Assembly: GCA_030674185.1 (NCBI GenBank)
Contig: CM060312.1
Coordinates: 50,017,307-50,081,306 of the forward strand
Origin: Monoplex corrugatus
Taxonomy: Eukaryota; Mollusca; Gastropoda; Littorinimorpha; Ranellidae
DNA: 64,000 bases
Direction of reading: 5' to 3'
Under the pieces are notes generated by a model, which saw nothing but the letters and a program-made list of their open reading frames with translations, had not been told where the DNA came from and searched no databases. Both the position numbers and the translations under genes were made by a program. Each line of letters begins with the position of its first letter. The first letter of the stretch is position 1. Shown here piece after piece: positions 1 through 11,479 of the stretch.

Positions 1-560
1 CTTTGAGTTTTTATCATTGTGAGTGAATGATGAGAGTGTGCGCTTTGATTTAATATTTATGTCAAGATTTTGCACATCATAATAATAGTAATACTTTGTT
101 ATATTTGTTAGTAATGATAATAATAATACCGGTATTATTATTATTGTTATTATCATCATCATCATCATTATTATCATTATTATGAGTTTATTACTATAGA
201 AAACAAATCTGAAAAAAATGAGAGTGTGTGTGATGCCAGTGGAGGGCTGGGGTGGATGGCATTGTCCTTGAGGATAGATAAGTTGATCAGGGGTGGGTCA
301 TGTTGACGAGGATAACAAAAACTTGGTTTAGAGGTGGGGGAGGGATGACATAGGGAAGGGATGGGAGGAAGACAAGATCGTACAATATTGATCTGCAAAG
401 ACAGGTGGTGGAGGAGGAAGAGGAGGAGGTGAAGATCATTCTGGCTTTCCTTCGTGTATATATAATGGAGTTTCAGTTTTGCGGTTGACAATAAAATCAT
501 AGTGAACACACTCTCCCTCCCTCCTGTGGAATATGTGTGGCCTATAGTGTTTGAAGATGT
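1..560. repeat. AT-rich start with ATT/ATC microsatellite and tail of a duplicated unit
   Basis: Positions 117-185 are an imperfect ATT/ATC trinucleotide run. About 200-520 (GGGCTGGGGTGGATGGCATT onward, then GATCAGGGGTGGGTCATG and CAATATTGATCTGCAAAGA) matches 14810-15130 by eye, including the landmarks GATCAGGGG.TCATG.T.ACGAG and AGTATTGATCT. I read it as the end of a diverged unit of the duplication described for 2310-7550 and 9590-15130. No credible coding frame was seen; the minus-strand frame at 180-569 is low-complexity. Confidence 0.4.
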
Positions 561-782
561 CTGAAGCAACCTGCCTGGGCTGCAAGAAACCCAGTTTCAA
601 ATTCACAGTCGGACAGGGATTTTGATTTTATTTCCCCTCTCTCTTTACTCGCTTCTTTCTCCCTCTATACTATTATGACTACTCCCAGATTCAATGGTCC
701 CGTTGATTCAGTGGTTTCGAGCAATATGCCGACAATGCAGGGGTCGTAGGGCCGATCCTTTAGGTGGGCCACAGTTGTTAAT

Positions 783-858
783 GGCCGTGTTATTACAGTT
801 GGTTAACTTGTCATGTTGTACACACTGGAGTCTTGTGTTCGAACCTCATGTTTGTTTG
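783..858 (+). repeat. tRNA-like head of a possible SINE
   Basis: The segment carries a loose A-box-like stretch (ATTACAGTTGGTTAAC) and, about 45 nt later, a perfect B-box core (TGTTCGAACC), the spacing of an internal RNA polymerase III promoter. The acceptor arms do not pair well, so this is a tRNA-derived retroposon relic rather than a functional tRNA. The element's 3' boundary could not be set. Confidence 0.35.
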
Positions 859-859
859 G

Positions 860-1509
860 GTGTTTTGTTTTTCTTTTCGTTTTGTTTTGTTTTTGAGAGC
901 TTGTTGTTTTCATACAGCCGTTGACTCAAGATCTGATATCTCCAGTTCAATCCCACCTGGCTAGCATTAAAAACTGACCTGTGCGCTGCCCCACCTTGAC
1001 GTTTCCATCATTCTGACAGTTTGGTGTTACATATGTTCCTTCTCTCCACCACCTTCCCATTCAAGATCTTGCCCGTGCAAAGGGTTTTGCGCAGGCTCAG
1101 GGAGTCTGCCAGACAACTGCAGGCAGATTCGGATAGAGCGCCAATAGGTATGGAACTGGTCTAGTTGGATCAGTCAGCCCCTCGTGAGCAAACTCCAAAC
1201 GGCGTTTTGTCTTTTTGGTATTTTCGTAGCCGCATTTCTACAGAGGCATACGCGTCTGTTTGTAGCCTGATACGCAAGCCTGCTTCTGTGCATGAATTAA
1301 TACAAAACAATAATACAGGGAGGCATTTCGTCATGAATTACTGCCACCATCTCTTCTTCATTTTTGTTTCTTCTTTTGGTATGGCCGTTTATATATATTT
1401 TATTACCTCCTGTGGTCCTAATCAGTGCATTTTACTTTTTTCTGTGGTCCTATGCTACTGCTAGCCTTATGTGATACAATGGTTTCTAATTTAACCCCCC
1501 CCCCCCCCT

Positions 1510-1541
<32 letters not shown>

Positions 1542-2300
1542 GAGCATTTGGGCAAAGGCTGTTGTGGTAATATCTTTTTTTTTTTAATTTTTTTATTGCT
1601 GGTCTGTCTTCTGTGTTTGATTTTCACAGCGAGTCTGAAGGTATTGGAACTTCGTAACCCTAACCATCCTCAGTTCTTATTAAAATCTCCTCCTCAAATA
1701 TAAAAATCTTACTGACCCTGCGACCGTTTACCTACTAATTAACTTATCTGATCATTAACATCTTATTACAGATTTCATCCTCAAATTTTAGCCCTTAGGA
1801 TTCTGTGGTTTTTTACCTACTAGTGACCTTACCTGATTATTAAAAACATCAGTCATTCCCTTGGAAATTTTTACTACTACTATCACCAGTTTTGAGTATT
1901 TTCCGGTAGCGGCAGTCGGCTCGAATATTTAGTAACCCATACCCTACCATCTGTAGCTCCCTTGTTTCTGCTAAAATATCCTCCCAAATAAGATGGTTTG
2001 GTCCGCACCAAAGGGTGAAAAAGCCTCGACGACCTATTCCTCCCACGAGCCCAGCCCAGCGATCAGAACTAATGTTTGTCAGACGCAAGACAAGATTTAC
2101 GCTAGGTAACCCACCCAAGCACAACTTTCAAGCACTGATAGCACCATGACTCTATTCAGAGAGTTTAGACATTAATAGGAAAAACTGTTCTTGAAAACGG
2201 TATGTCGTCGAGTTTAAAGAATATAATGCATATTGCCCGTATGCGTGGCATGCATGACTGATCAATTGAAAATAATTGTGCTTATGTAGTTCCATGTGTG
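860..2300. other. Interval without recognisable gene
   Basis: Non-coding DNA. It contains a poly-C/(CT)n/(TA)n composite microsatellite at 1496-1542 and a poly-T tract near 1575. Short frames at 1165-1464, 1425-1703 and 1849-2124 show no protein-like composition or family signature. Confidence 0.5.
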
Positions 2301-2797
2301 ATCTTTCAGCAAGTTTTAAAGAAAGCGCATGTAGAGATTAGGTGCCAAGAATAATCCAAAGACAGTAACTATTATCTCTTCATCCTTCCGCCAAAGCCTT
2401 GTCGGCCTCCGCACGTGTGGCTGGTTAATGGAGGAAGTGACATTTCAAATGACAGTCATAAGTCAGACTGGAAGTGCTTTGATGGCTGGTTAACTCTGTA
2501 CTGAACAATGCGCACTGAAAAGCTGGCCACTATTTCACTGGATTCTAGTGCATGCACTTCACATCCAAGCTTGTACTAAATTCGTCTGACTACTCTTACA
2601 CTAAACTGCTGTTTAAAAAGGGAACGTGTTATATAATATACAGAAAAATATACCACACTGACTGGCATTTTTTGCCAGCTTGCATTTAAACGCATTTCAT
2701 TTTTTGTGCAGTGTGCAGTATTATCATAACTTACCTCCACTGGAAATCTCAGTATCCCAATGGAACATAATATATCTTAACTAACTCTCAACACTTG

Positions 2798-3578
2798 ACA
2801 CCGTGCTAATTGCAGAAAGTGAAAGGGACCTACAAAACCTTGTGAATATACTTGAAATAGAAAGCAAAGGTAAGGGCTTGGAACTAAACAGCAGGAAGAC
2901 TGAAGTCATGGTGATCAGGAAAAAACACGAAATCCTCTCATGCAAAATAACAGCAAACGGCACAACCTTGAGACAGGTTGATAAGTTTAAATACCTGGGA
3001 ACGATCACTTCACCAGACGGCAGATGCACATCAGAAATAGCCAGCAGAATCGGCCAAGCCAAAACAACATTCAAGAAGATGAAAAGCATTCTTACCAACA
3101 AATGCCTATCAATTAACATCAGGAAGAGAGTTATTGAATGTTATATAGAACCAATACTGTTGTACGGTTGCGAGGCGTCAACAAGCAAAGCCAGAACAAG
3201 ATTGAGGCAGCCGAGATGTGGTTTCTAAAAAGGATGTTGAGAGTTCCATGGACAGCAAAGAAAACAAACGAGATAGTCTTGATGGAGGCATACACAAGTA
3301 GATCATTCATAAGGAAGAGTAGGAAAAGATAGGCAACGTTTATAGGCCATTTTATGAGGAAAGGGGAATTGGAACACCTGGTCACAACGGGAAAGCTGGA
3401 GGGAAAGAGAGCACCGGTTAGACCCAGGGAGAAGATTCTAGACGGACTTGCAGAGTGGATGGGGACAAGGAGGGTGGAAGAGATGCTTGAGGCAACAAGA
3501 GATAGAGACAGATGGAAGTCCATAATCGCCAACGCCATGCGGTAAGGCACCTGATGATGATGATGATGATGATGAACC
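2798..3578 (+). mobile_element. 5'-truncated RTE-type LINE with (TGA)n tail and 11-bp TSD
   Basis: This is the C-terminal reverse-transcriptase end of a non-LTR retrotransposon. It would encode target-primed reverse transcription, but only the region after the catalytic core remains. Frame 1 (2803 to about 3175) reads through a thumb-like segment containing KFKYLGTITSPDGRC and ILLYGCE. The frame then shifts to frame 3, which carries EMWFLKRMLRVPW, is cut by a TAG at 3330-3332 where related copies have Gln, and resumes with FIGHFMRKGELEHLVTTGK and RDRDRWKSIIANAMR. The element ends in (TGATGA)n. The 11-bp sequence CTCAACACTTG occurs exactly on both sides (2787-2797 and 3579-3589), fixing both ends of the insertion. 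RTE-like is my clade guess, based on the short 3' UTR and simple tail. Shorter relatives lie at 34062-34430 and 53840-54055. Confidence 0.85.
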
Positions 3579-3687
3579 CTCAACACTTGCATCATATTAA
3601 GGTATCAGTTTTCTGGGATGTGTACATTCCTGTTCAGTTTCCTGGTTCTTTTTTGTGCACTTTTTTTTTTATTATGAATGGGCAAAT

Positions 3688-4249
3688 TACTCTTCCCCCG
3701 TGGGGATACCTGGGGCTCTTTCAGTGTAAGTAGTGGCCCCACTTACTGGAAATTCTGTGCAAGAAATTTCCTCCTTTCTGTCACTTTCTTTGTTTCTTCC
3801 TTTCTTCTTTGGTTTCTGTCATTTCTTCCTATTGTTTTCTGCCTTGCTTGTCCATTCACCTGTATGTGTTCGATAAAGTCTTACGTACTTTCTCTTGGAA
3901 TTGAAAATTGGGTATATATATGTATTGGGTTCGTTTTTGGCTCTAGGAAAATGTGATATGGGAAAGCAATTTTTTTGTAATTTAGGCACGTTTTCCTGTT
4001 TTAGTGTCCTTAGAATTATGTTTGAATTTGTGCTAAGGTATGTTTTCCAAATCCCCTGTATGATAATGTGGGCGGAGGTCAACGCCGGGGGCATCTCCTT
4101 AGATGTGTGCGCGAATGCATTGATATATGTACTTAATTCTCTTTTCCTTTTTTTCCTTTTGATGTATTGTTTATGTTTTGAAACGATTATAGCCCTGTTA
4201 TGGCTGTATGCCGTCGGCTGGGCTTTAAACAAAAATAATATTTACAAAA
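3688..4249 (+). mobile_element. Family A retroposon, copy 1 (full length)
   Basis: A non-coding ~560-bp element. It starts TACTCTTCCCCCGTGGGGAT, has a GC-rich 5' hairpin (CCCCGTGGGG), a central CACCTGTATGTGTTCGATAA block and a late stem-forming CCCCTG...GGGG pair, and ends in the core GCCCTGTTATGGCTGTATGC...CGGCTGGGCT plus an AAACAAAAATAATATT tail. Imperfect 12-bp direct repeats flank it: GAATGGGCAAAT at 3676-3687 and GAATGAACAAAT at 4250-4261 (10 of 12 match). Orientation is set by the tail. Frames inside it are shadows. Confidence 0.75.
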
Positions 4250-4261
4250 GAATGAACAAAT

Positions 4262-5330
4262 CCACACCTGTAAAATATGTAGTCATTCAAACTTACAAAA
4301 CCAGTGAAGGGGGAAGGGGAAGACAATGAAACACTTCATAAAATCAGAAAAGCATATGACAGTATTTTCCACACTGACCCGAATTGAGCTCCTTACATCG
4401 TATTTTTTACTTACACTAATAGGGTCATTAATTACATAATTGTTTGAAAACTAATAGTTTTCCTTCTACACTGTTATTATTGATCTTGATATTTGTGTAT
4501 TTGACGGTATTTATTATAAGTCTTGATCTTAATGAGGCTCCTTTATACATCTAACTGCCCGATCTGTCACCGTGATTCCTTTAAAGCACAAACTATTGGC
4601 ACTGATGGTATCCTGCTAAATGCGTCCTGGACCATGATGGCTATACTTCATATTCCGCACTTTATGATCAGCGATCCGTACTAGGAGTGTGTGTGCTTGT
4701 ACCCACAAACAACTCATACCCTCATCTAAAAAACGAGTTTGTTATTCGTGTGAACCGATAATCATCGACTGATCGATCATGGTTATTTCTGTGCTCTTTC
4801 ATTTAACTGTGGACAAAGTTTCGGAGAAGTAGAGCATCATATCAGTGTGTGTGTTGACACAGTGGGCAGAATCAAAGCAGGGTGTAGACCGAGAAACCCG
4901 GTGACCGTTCACTTTCCCTCTCTGCCTTTGTTTGACCAAACCACTGTCCGTGTCGTTGCCTCGGCAGACCTCTAAGTGTGCTGCTGTGTTGTACCGTATC
5001 GCCCAATCCTATTCCACTTTTTCCGATTGGCGAAACGATGATTGCTTGTTTACCCAACAGGCGAGGATAAAATAATTATGTAACCGACTGTATTAGCTTG
5101 CTAATCCATTCTCCCGACTATCCAAGCCTCCACAGTGCTTGTATATTTTTACATCGATAGTCTGGGTTTTGTGTTTGGCCTATCGTTTCAAGTTTGTTTA
5201 AATGCCGACTTGTTTTCATTGCGGTTGGAGTCTATGTTGATAAATGGGGCTGATGCGCTCAGTGCTTCGTAACGTTGTGCTGATGGGGAATTATTAAAAA
5301 AAAAAAAAATTTTTAAATCCAGGGGTAAGC
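4262..5330. other. Non-coding part of duplication unit 1
   Basis: No gene is recognised. From about 4800 the sequence aligns by eye to 12950 onward in the second unit. The interval contains AT-rich stretches and a poly-A/poly-T tract at 5294-5313. Confidence 0.4.
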
Positions 5331-5339
5331 TATATGGCG

Positions 5340-5476
5340 ATGATGAGGTATCGGTTATTGGCCAACTCTTTTCCTCTCGATGACGACGATGAGGTATCGG
5401 TTATTGGCCAACTCTTTTCCTCTCAATGACGACGATGAGGTATCGATTATTGGCCAACTCTTTTCCTCTCAATGAC
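5340..5476. repeat. 46-bp tandem repeat, three copies
   Basis: The unit starts GATGAGGTATCGGTTATTGG and continues CCAACTCTTTTCCTCTC. It begins at 5342, 5388 and 5434, exactly 46 bp apart, with few substitutions. The matching place in duplication unit 2 (about 13400-13450) has a single diverged copy, so the triplication arose after the larger duplication. Confidence 0.85.
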
Positions 5477-6439
5477 AAGGGATTGGTGCTTGTAGTAAAT
5501 TTTGTCGTGGGCTTATTGTATAGTCGAAGTACACCCCGTTCGTGTGCTGGAAGAAAACCACAAGTACGTATACTTCGACGCCTGAATACATTAGCAAGCA
5601 AACGTTCTTCCATGCTTTTTTTTTCATTGAACCCTTAATTGGATTCTGTTGCTTAAACGTACATGATCTTAATAAAGTACGAACTCTTTTCTTAAAAGTA
5701 ACAGAAGATAAGAGGCTTGCATGACGTTTAGGTAGAGCTTCTGCCTTCCAAGTTGACTGCATGGCTTTGAGTCTGGCTCAGAAATGAGCTTTTGGGCACG
5801 TGGCCTCTAGTGTCTTACCCTTTCGGGATTAGATAAGGTCAAGTAGCAAACGAAAAGGAACATTACATATTATTTGCCAGCAGCAGCGGTTAGTGGAAAG
5901 CTAAAATCCGTTCCCATCCACAGCAGTTCTTTTTCTTCTTGTTGATTGTTCTTGCAAGTGACCCAAAATGGGCGACATTTTCGAATGGAAATGGAGTAAC
6001 TACTCGGTAGAGTCATAAATCAGTTTTCATGCTTTGAAGAGTATTGGAGGTCAGGTATAAGATCAAAATATCACATGCATGCGTTTTTGTGCTACCGAGT
6101 TCCAGTTCTTTTGTCCCACTGTTCTTCCGCAGAATGTTTTTATTGCATTTCTGTGACTATGTTCAAAAAGTGACATAAATGCCCTTGTTTGAAGTAACAG
6201 CGACCAAAATGATATACAGCATTTGAAGGTTCTTTTAGTGGTTAATTAATTAAATACTTACGCGTTTGCCACGTGTTTTATTCGGTTACATTGCTGATGC
6301 AGAAATAAAATTTTATTGATGAAAACAAAACCTTGTGCTGTTTAATGTGTTGTTGAATAAACTGAAAACAGCTCTTTTCACTTTCCAGCCGGAAATTTTC
6401 TGCCAAGCATCTTTAACAAATGTTTAGCTTTGCATCTTT

Positions 6440-7345
6440 AACGCTGCAGTAACTAGGTGACAGGGAAACATCCACCTTCCCAAGCTCACCATTATCTTTC
6501 AAAAAAGACGTTTCTAATCTCCGTACTTTCCATTTTCGATCCTCTGGAGAGGACTTGGATTTTTTTTAACCAGGTTCTACAAAGTCGTCGGAAAAAACGG
6601 TTTCCATATCGACTTTTGGCTTGGGGTGATGTAAGCCACCAGAAATGAGTTCTCGTTTCTCCAGTGACACTGTATGATGTAATCTCCCATAAATCGAGGG
6701 GTTACTTTTAATCACTACATTTGTCAGACTTAGCTTCTTCACCTGACTTAACGTCTTACTTCCCCAGATTCCCTCACCTTGCTTTTTGCATCCCGTCTCC
6801 CCTATCCGACTATTCTTCCTGGAAAAGCATCTTTTGTTGTTCGACTTTGTTCCTTCTCTCCTTGAAAATACCTTGCAGTTTTTTCATTGACCCTCTGCTA
6901 TTCTTTCTCTCTTTTCTCTCCAGTCTCTCTCTCTCCTTCTCTCCTTGTCGTTTCCCATTACCTCGGGAGGAGGACAGCAGTAGTTTTGTAAGGAGGCAAT
7001 CGATGTCATAGTGGAATTCGCGCCATGACTAAGAAAAAATATGTTGGTCAGTCAGTATCCAGTAGCTTTCGGTCCCGCCCCTCCCTCCTCTCTCTCTCCT
7101 TCACACACACACACACACACACCACACGCACACACACACAGAGGCTTCTCTCATCGAGCTCGCTCTTTGATGTTCTGTAAATTTTAGCATTTTATTCTGT
7201 TTGATTCATATACCGACCTTGCCCGTTCCTTCTTCAAGAATTTAGTGGTCTTTTAATTTAGGGGCCAAGATTTTTTCCCTTTACGCATCGTGACCAGGCC
7301 CTGTGCTGAAGAGATCAGGCTGGATCTTGAGGCCCTTCATGGTTG
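6440..7345. other. Conserved block of the segmental duplication, non-coding
   Basis: This is the best-preserved part of the duplication (GCAGTAACTAGGTGACA at 6445; CCAGTGACACTGTATGATGT at 6661). The plus frame at 6721-7011 is Ser/Leu-rich and its counterpart at 14179-14448 is not conserved in frame or length, so I do not call it a gene. (CA)n runs lie at 7103-7140. Confidence 0.4.
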
Positions 7346-7416
7346 TCATTTTGACATGCCGAAAGCTGCTTAGGTGACAAGCGTTTCTCTGAGCTCATAT
7401 GCGCGAATGTATGTGT

Positions 7417-7419
<3 letters not shown>

Positions 7420-7475
<56 letters not shown>

Positions 7476-7545
7476 CTCTCTCTCTCTCTCTCTCTCTGTC
7501 TCTCGTCTCTCTCTCTCTTTGTGTGTGTGTGTGTGTGTTGGGTTC
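7420..7545. repeat. (CT)n-(GT)n microsatellite
   Basis: About 100 bp of CT dinucleotides with small interruptions, followed by (GT)9. Reading frames of Ser-Leu or Arg-Glu through it are artefacts. Unit 2 of the duplication has the same CT-then-GT order at 14725-14790. Confidence 0.95.
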
Positions 7546-7969
7546 TGTCTAGATAGAGCTCGTTAGTCCTGTCATGGTGGAGAAAGGAAAGTCCCATTTC
7601 AAACCCATGATCACCTTGAGCAGAGTAAACTTTCAGCTGGTGAAAGGCTTTTCTTGAATTCAGCTTCTTGATTGTGCTGTAAGCACTTGAAACGATAGCT
7701 GTGTGCCGACTGCGAGAAAAACATTGACCTTCCAGCACGGTCGAGCTCCTACATTTAAATGTCGGCGAAACACAACCCCCAAACACAACGCCACAACTGA
7801 ATATTGAGGTGTCTTCAACTGTTTTTACTGACGTTTCACTGCAAATCCGTGATTACGTTATAGAGTGTCATTGTCACGGTATCAGTATGTACGGCCAATG
7901 TCAGCGTGTTGTTCCTAATTGAAGACACCTATAGCGATCTTTCTACACTCCCAAGCACGACTTGTACTC

Positions 7970-8935
7970 TTGAGAAGACTGCACGTGTCTCTGTATGCGA
8001 CCTGTCTGCTTGGCAAGACTGCACGTGTCTCTAGACATGACCTGTCTGCTTGTCAAAACTGCACTAGCTGATGTCTGCTTGACAGACTGACCCTGCTGCC
8101 TCTGCGACAAGACTGCACGTGTCTCTGTATGCGACCTGTCATGCTTGACATGACTTGCTACGTGGTGTCTCTAGACATGACCTGTCTGCTGACAAGACTG
8201 CACGTGTCTCTGTATGCGACCTGTCTGCTTGACAAGACTGCACGTGTCTCTAGACATGACCTGTCTGCTTGACAAGACTGCACGTGCTCTAGACGACCTG
8301 TCTGCTGACAAGACTTTGGCACGTGCTACGACTAGGCAACATGACCTGTCTGCTGACAAGACTGCACGTGTCTCTGTATGCGACCTGTCTGCTTGAGCAA
8401 GACTGGTCAGACTGATGTCTGCTGAAAACCAGTGCCAGACATGACTGCTGCGCAAGATGACTGTCAACAGTTGGCACTACTGTCTATGCGACCTGTCTGC
8501 TTTTGGGAAGACTGCAAGTGTGTCCAGACAGGACATGTCTGCTTGGGAAGACTGCAGTGCTCTAGACATGACCTGTCTGCTTTGGGAATACGCAAGTGAC
8601 TCTAGACATGACCTGTCTGCTTGGCAAGACTGCACGTGTCTCTAGACATGACATGTCTGCTTGGGAAGACAGCACGTGACTCTAGACATGACCTGTCTGC
8701 TTGGGAAACTGCATGTGTCCTAGACAGACTGTTTGCTTGGAAACTGCAGGTCTCTGACTGACTGTCTGCTGGGAAGATGCATGTCTCTAGCTGACTTTTG
8801 CTTGGGAAGACTGCATGTGACTCTAGACATGACATGTTTGCTTGGGAAGACTGCATGTGACTCTAGACATGTGACCTGTCTGCTTGGCAAGACTGCACGT
8901 GTCTGTAGACTTCACCTGCCCTGTTGAAAAGATTG
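7970..8935. repeat. 40-bp satellite, about 23 degenerate units
   Basis: The modal unit is GCACGTGTCTCTAGACATGA followed by CCTGTCTGCTTGACAAGACT. Two subtypes alternate in the left half: one with CTCTAGACATGACC, one with CTCTGTATGCGACC. Toward the right the TTGACAAGACT portion becomes TTGGGAAGACT. Many units carry 1-8 bp deletions. Frames within it are artefacts. Confidence 0.9.
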
Positions 8936-9013
8936 TGCACATCTCTATAGACACATAGAAAAGACTATATGCACAAATACAGAATTCGTCTTAGGGGCAG
9001 TCACAGCACTGAG

Positions 9014-9509
9014 TGCTCCCCCGTCGAGATGCCGAGGGTTCTTTCAGTATAAATAGTATCTCTTTGCTTCTTTCTTGCTCCTTTGCTTTCTGTTATTTTC
9101 TGCCTTTCTGGTCCATTCACCTGTACGTGTTCGATGAAGCCCTGTGTACTTTCTCTTAGGATTGATAATTGGGTACATGTGTTCAGTGCACTTTTGGCTC
9201 TGGGGAAATGAGATATGCGGAAGCAATTTTAGGTAACTTAGGTCCGTTTTACATATATGTTTGAGTGTCCTTAGTTATGTTTAAATTTGTATTCAATTGT
9301 TTTTAAATCCCCTGTGCGATAAATTGCAGGGATTGGTCAACGCCAGGGGCATCTCATAATATTATGTGCGCGAATGCATTGATATGTGTACTTAATTTTT
9401 TTTAAATTTTTTTTCATGTTCAAATATTATGTATATTTTGAAACGGTTATTGCCCTGATATTGCTCTACGCAGTCGGCTGGGCTTAAAACAAAAATAATA
9501 ATAACAGTA
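9014..9509 (+). mobile_element. Family A retroposon, copy 2, with 16-bp TSD
   Basis: It starts TGCTCCCCCGTCGAGATGCC, contains the GGTCAACGCCAGGGGCAT and GTGCGCGAATGCATTGATAT blocks typical of the family, and ends GCAGTCGGCTGGGCTTAAAA plus an AAAAATAATAATAA tail. The direct repeats CAGTCACAGCACTGAG (8998-9013) and CAGTAACAGCACTGAG (9505-9520) differ at one base; the last 11 bases, ACAGCACTGAG, are identical. This is the clearest sign that the family moves by target-primed retroposition. Confidence 0.85.
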
Positions 9510-10227
9510 ACAGCACTGAGAGTAGTTCTATTGGTGCTCCACCGAATTGGCAAGCCATTTATTCAGTATTGGGGTCCATGCAGAGGGCCCGTGCCCTGGC
9601 AGAGCGCTGGTGTAGTGGAGTTAAATGCCAGAAGCGATCCTGAGACGGCTTTATCACTTCACCCTTCCATCTTATCCGTGTCAGCCTCCTATGCCTGTGG
9701 CTGGTTAATGGAGGAAGTGACATTTTCTAACAGCAGTTATAATGTCAGGCTGGAAGCGTTTAGGTGGCTGGTAAAGTTTATTCCGCATAGCATGCTTTAG
9801 AGAGCTGGCCAACATTTCAGAGGATTATGATGGTACGCACATTCTACAGACACAATTTTCTGAATTCGGCTGATTGTACCAGTACATTTAAAGTCATGTG
9901 TTTGTACTAACTATTAAGTATTGTGCAAAAAGGGATATTTTTGTAGGATTAAGTTAATACAAACAAAACACCACCGCCATATTGACTTTTTGTCTTTTTA
10001 TTGGAAATACCGATTAAGAAGATAATTATAAAGTACACAAAAATTCATTATGATCACAGCCTTTGTCACTCCCTAACGTAGATCCATTACTGTGAAATTA
10101 CAACGTAGCACTGTGTATAATACAAACCAGAATAATGATTAGCGCTGAATTTTTAACCGTCCCTTATAGCCCAACTGAAAATGTATCGCGAGTTAAAAAA
10201 AAAATCAAAATCAAACTTCATTTTGCC

Positions 10228-10270
10228 CCCCCCCCCCCCCCCCAAACCCACCACGCACACACACACAAAC
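10228..10270. repeat. Poly-C and (CA)n tract
   Basis: A run of about 17 C followed by short CACA repeats. A second dinucleotide-rich stretch (GCGCGC/ACGCAC) is at 10495-10550. Overlapping frames have low-complexity translations. Confidence 0.85.
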
Positions 10271-11093
10271 ACACCACTCAAAAGATGAAAAAGTTCAAAA
10301 AGGCACACCCACGGGCACTTTTTAAAACTTTTAATCATTTCATTTTTCACAATAGACAAGCTATGGTTCAGACATACAGAAATGGTGTTCGCATAACAAC
10401 ATGTAATACACATTTTGAACAGTGGGTCATGTCATGAAAATAACTCTTCTCACGGAAGGAAACGATTTATCAAGTGCGACACGCTTGATACACACGCGTG
10501 CGCGTGCTTATACGTATATATGCGCGCGCGCACACTCACGCACGCACACGCTGGCACTATAATGTTAAGACTACAAAGGGTGTACATTCACAAGCCACTC
10601 CGATTACAAAAATGTAGCTAGCTGTCTTGATCTAGCTCAATTGAAATTTGTGTATGGTGACCATTCTCTTATGTTTTGTCATTATGTAACGTCAAGTTTA
10701 GTTTAGTTTTCCGCTTTCCCCAGGAGGACTGAATATTTGCAGTAATGAAATAGTGCTTTATTATTCATTTTTCATTTTCGTAAAATCTAAATTTCTTACT
10801 GTCAATAATGCCTACAGTTTTCAATATGGCGTTTGTTACTGGTATTACATATCGTATTCTGGTTTGAATTCATCTGAATTTAATTTCATTTAGTTTTCTC
10901 ATTTTTACTTCATGGGCGCCGTCTATATAGTTAAAATTCAAATAATCCATAGAAGTTCAGTGTCATTTTAGTACTGACAATTCTATCATGAGGCATACGA
11001 ATTCCTGGGACAGTTGACTTTGATGCCACTTACCATCTGCTTTGATGATATTGCCAGCCTAGCATTTTTAATTAGATACCTTCTTACTAACCA

Positions 11094-11479
11094 GTTGCCA
11101 TGGTGTAGTGGTTAACGCAGCGGACCACCGACTGGAAGGTTGTGGGTTCGAATCCCCATCAGTCCCTTTAAAAATATATCATTGTGTGGGTTTTCGATTC
11201 TAACGGGCTCCTATCCAGAGTTGGGCGTGCTATGGGCTCATTGGGAAGACTGGGACCACACAGTCGAGTCTCATCCACTTTACGGTTGCGTCATTGACGG
11301 TGTTGCTAAAATCTTCTGACCAGCACTGCAGGTATCTGTATATCTCGGGCCTGGTTGACGCCAGGATATATTGTGATAGTAAGCGTAGAGTACAGCCCTG
11401 TCACGCAGTCTCAATCCTAGATGGAACGCCATAGCATCATGATTATCAGCCTCATCAACACCATCGTCACCGCATTGCT
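11094..11479 (+). mobile_element. tRNA-derived SINE
   Basis: The head (11094-11163) has a perfect A-box (TGGTGTAGTGG, fitting TRGYNNANNNG) and a perfect B-box (GGTTCGAATCC), but the T-arm and acceptor stem do not pair fully, so it is not a working tRNA. The body that follows includes a strong small hairpin (GGCCTGG TTGA CGCCAGG near 11350) and an ATCATC-rich 3' end. RNA polymerase III would transcribe such an element and a LINE would mobilise it. The 3' limit is approximate and no TSD was found. Confidence 0.65.

Larger units (their letters stand above)
2310..7550. repeat. Segmental duplication, unit 1 (diverged)
   Basis: Landmarks here recur in the same order at 9590-14800: GGCTGGTTAATGGAGGAAGT at 2420 and 9699; AAAAAGGGA followed by a CAC..C....TGACT stretch near 2615 and 9928; CCAATCCTAT near 5005 and 13108; GGCTTATTGTATAGTCG against GGCTTGCTTCGAGTTGG near 5510 and 13470; GCAGTAACTAGGTGACA at 6445 and 13983; CCAGTGACACTGTATGATGT at 6661 and 14140; and a TT.CGACATGC (CT)n (GT)n junction near 7350 and 14690. 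Identity looks moderate, so the event is old. This unit was later invaded by an RTE LINE and a family A retroposon and gained a 46-bp tandem expansion. Confidence 0.55.

Noticed and set aside
7370..7786. 138-codon minus-strand frame rich in Arg-Glu
   Set aside because: Its centre is the (CT)n microsatellite and its ends show no family signature.
11094..11163. Functional tRNA gene
   Set aside because: The A and B boxes are good but the T-arm and acceptor stem do not pair, and a SINE body follows.
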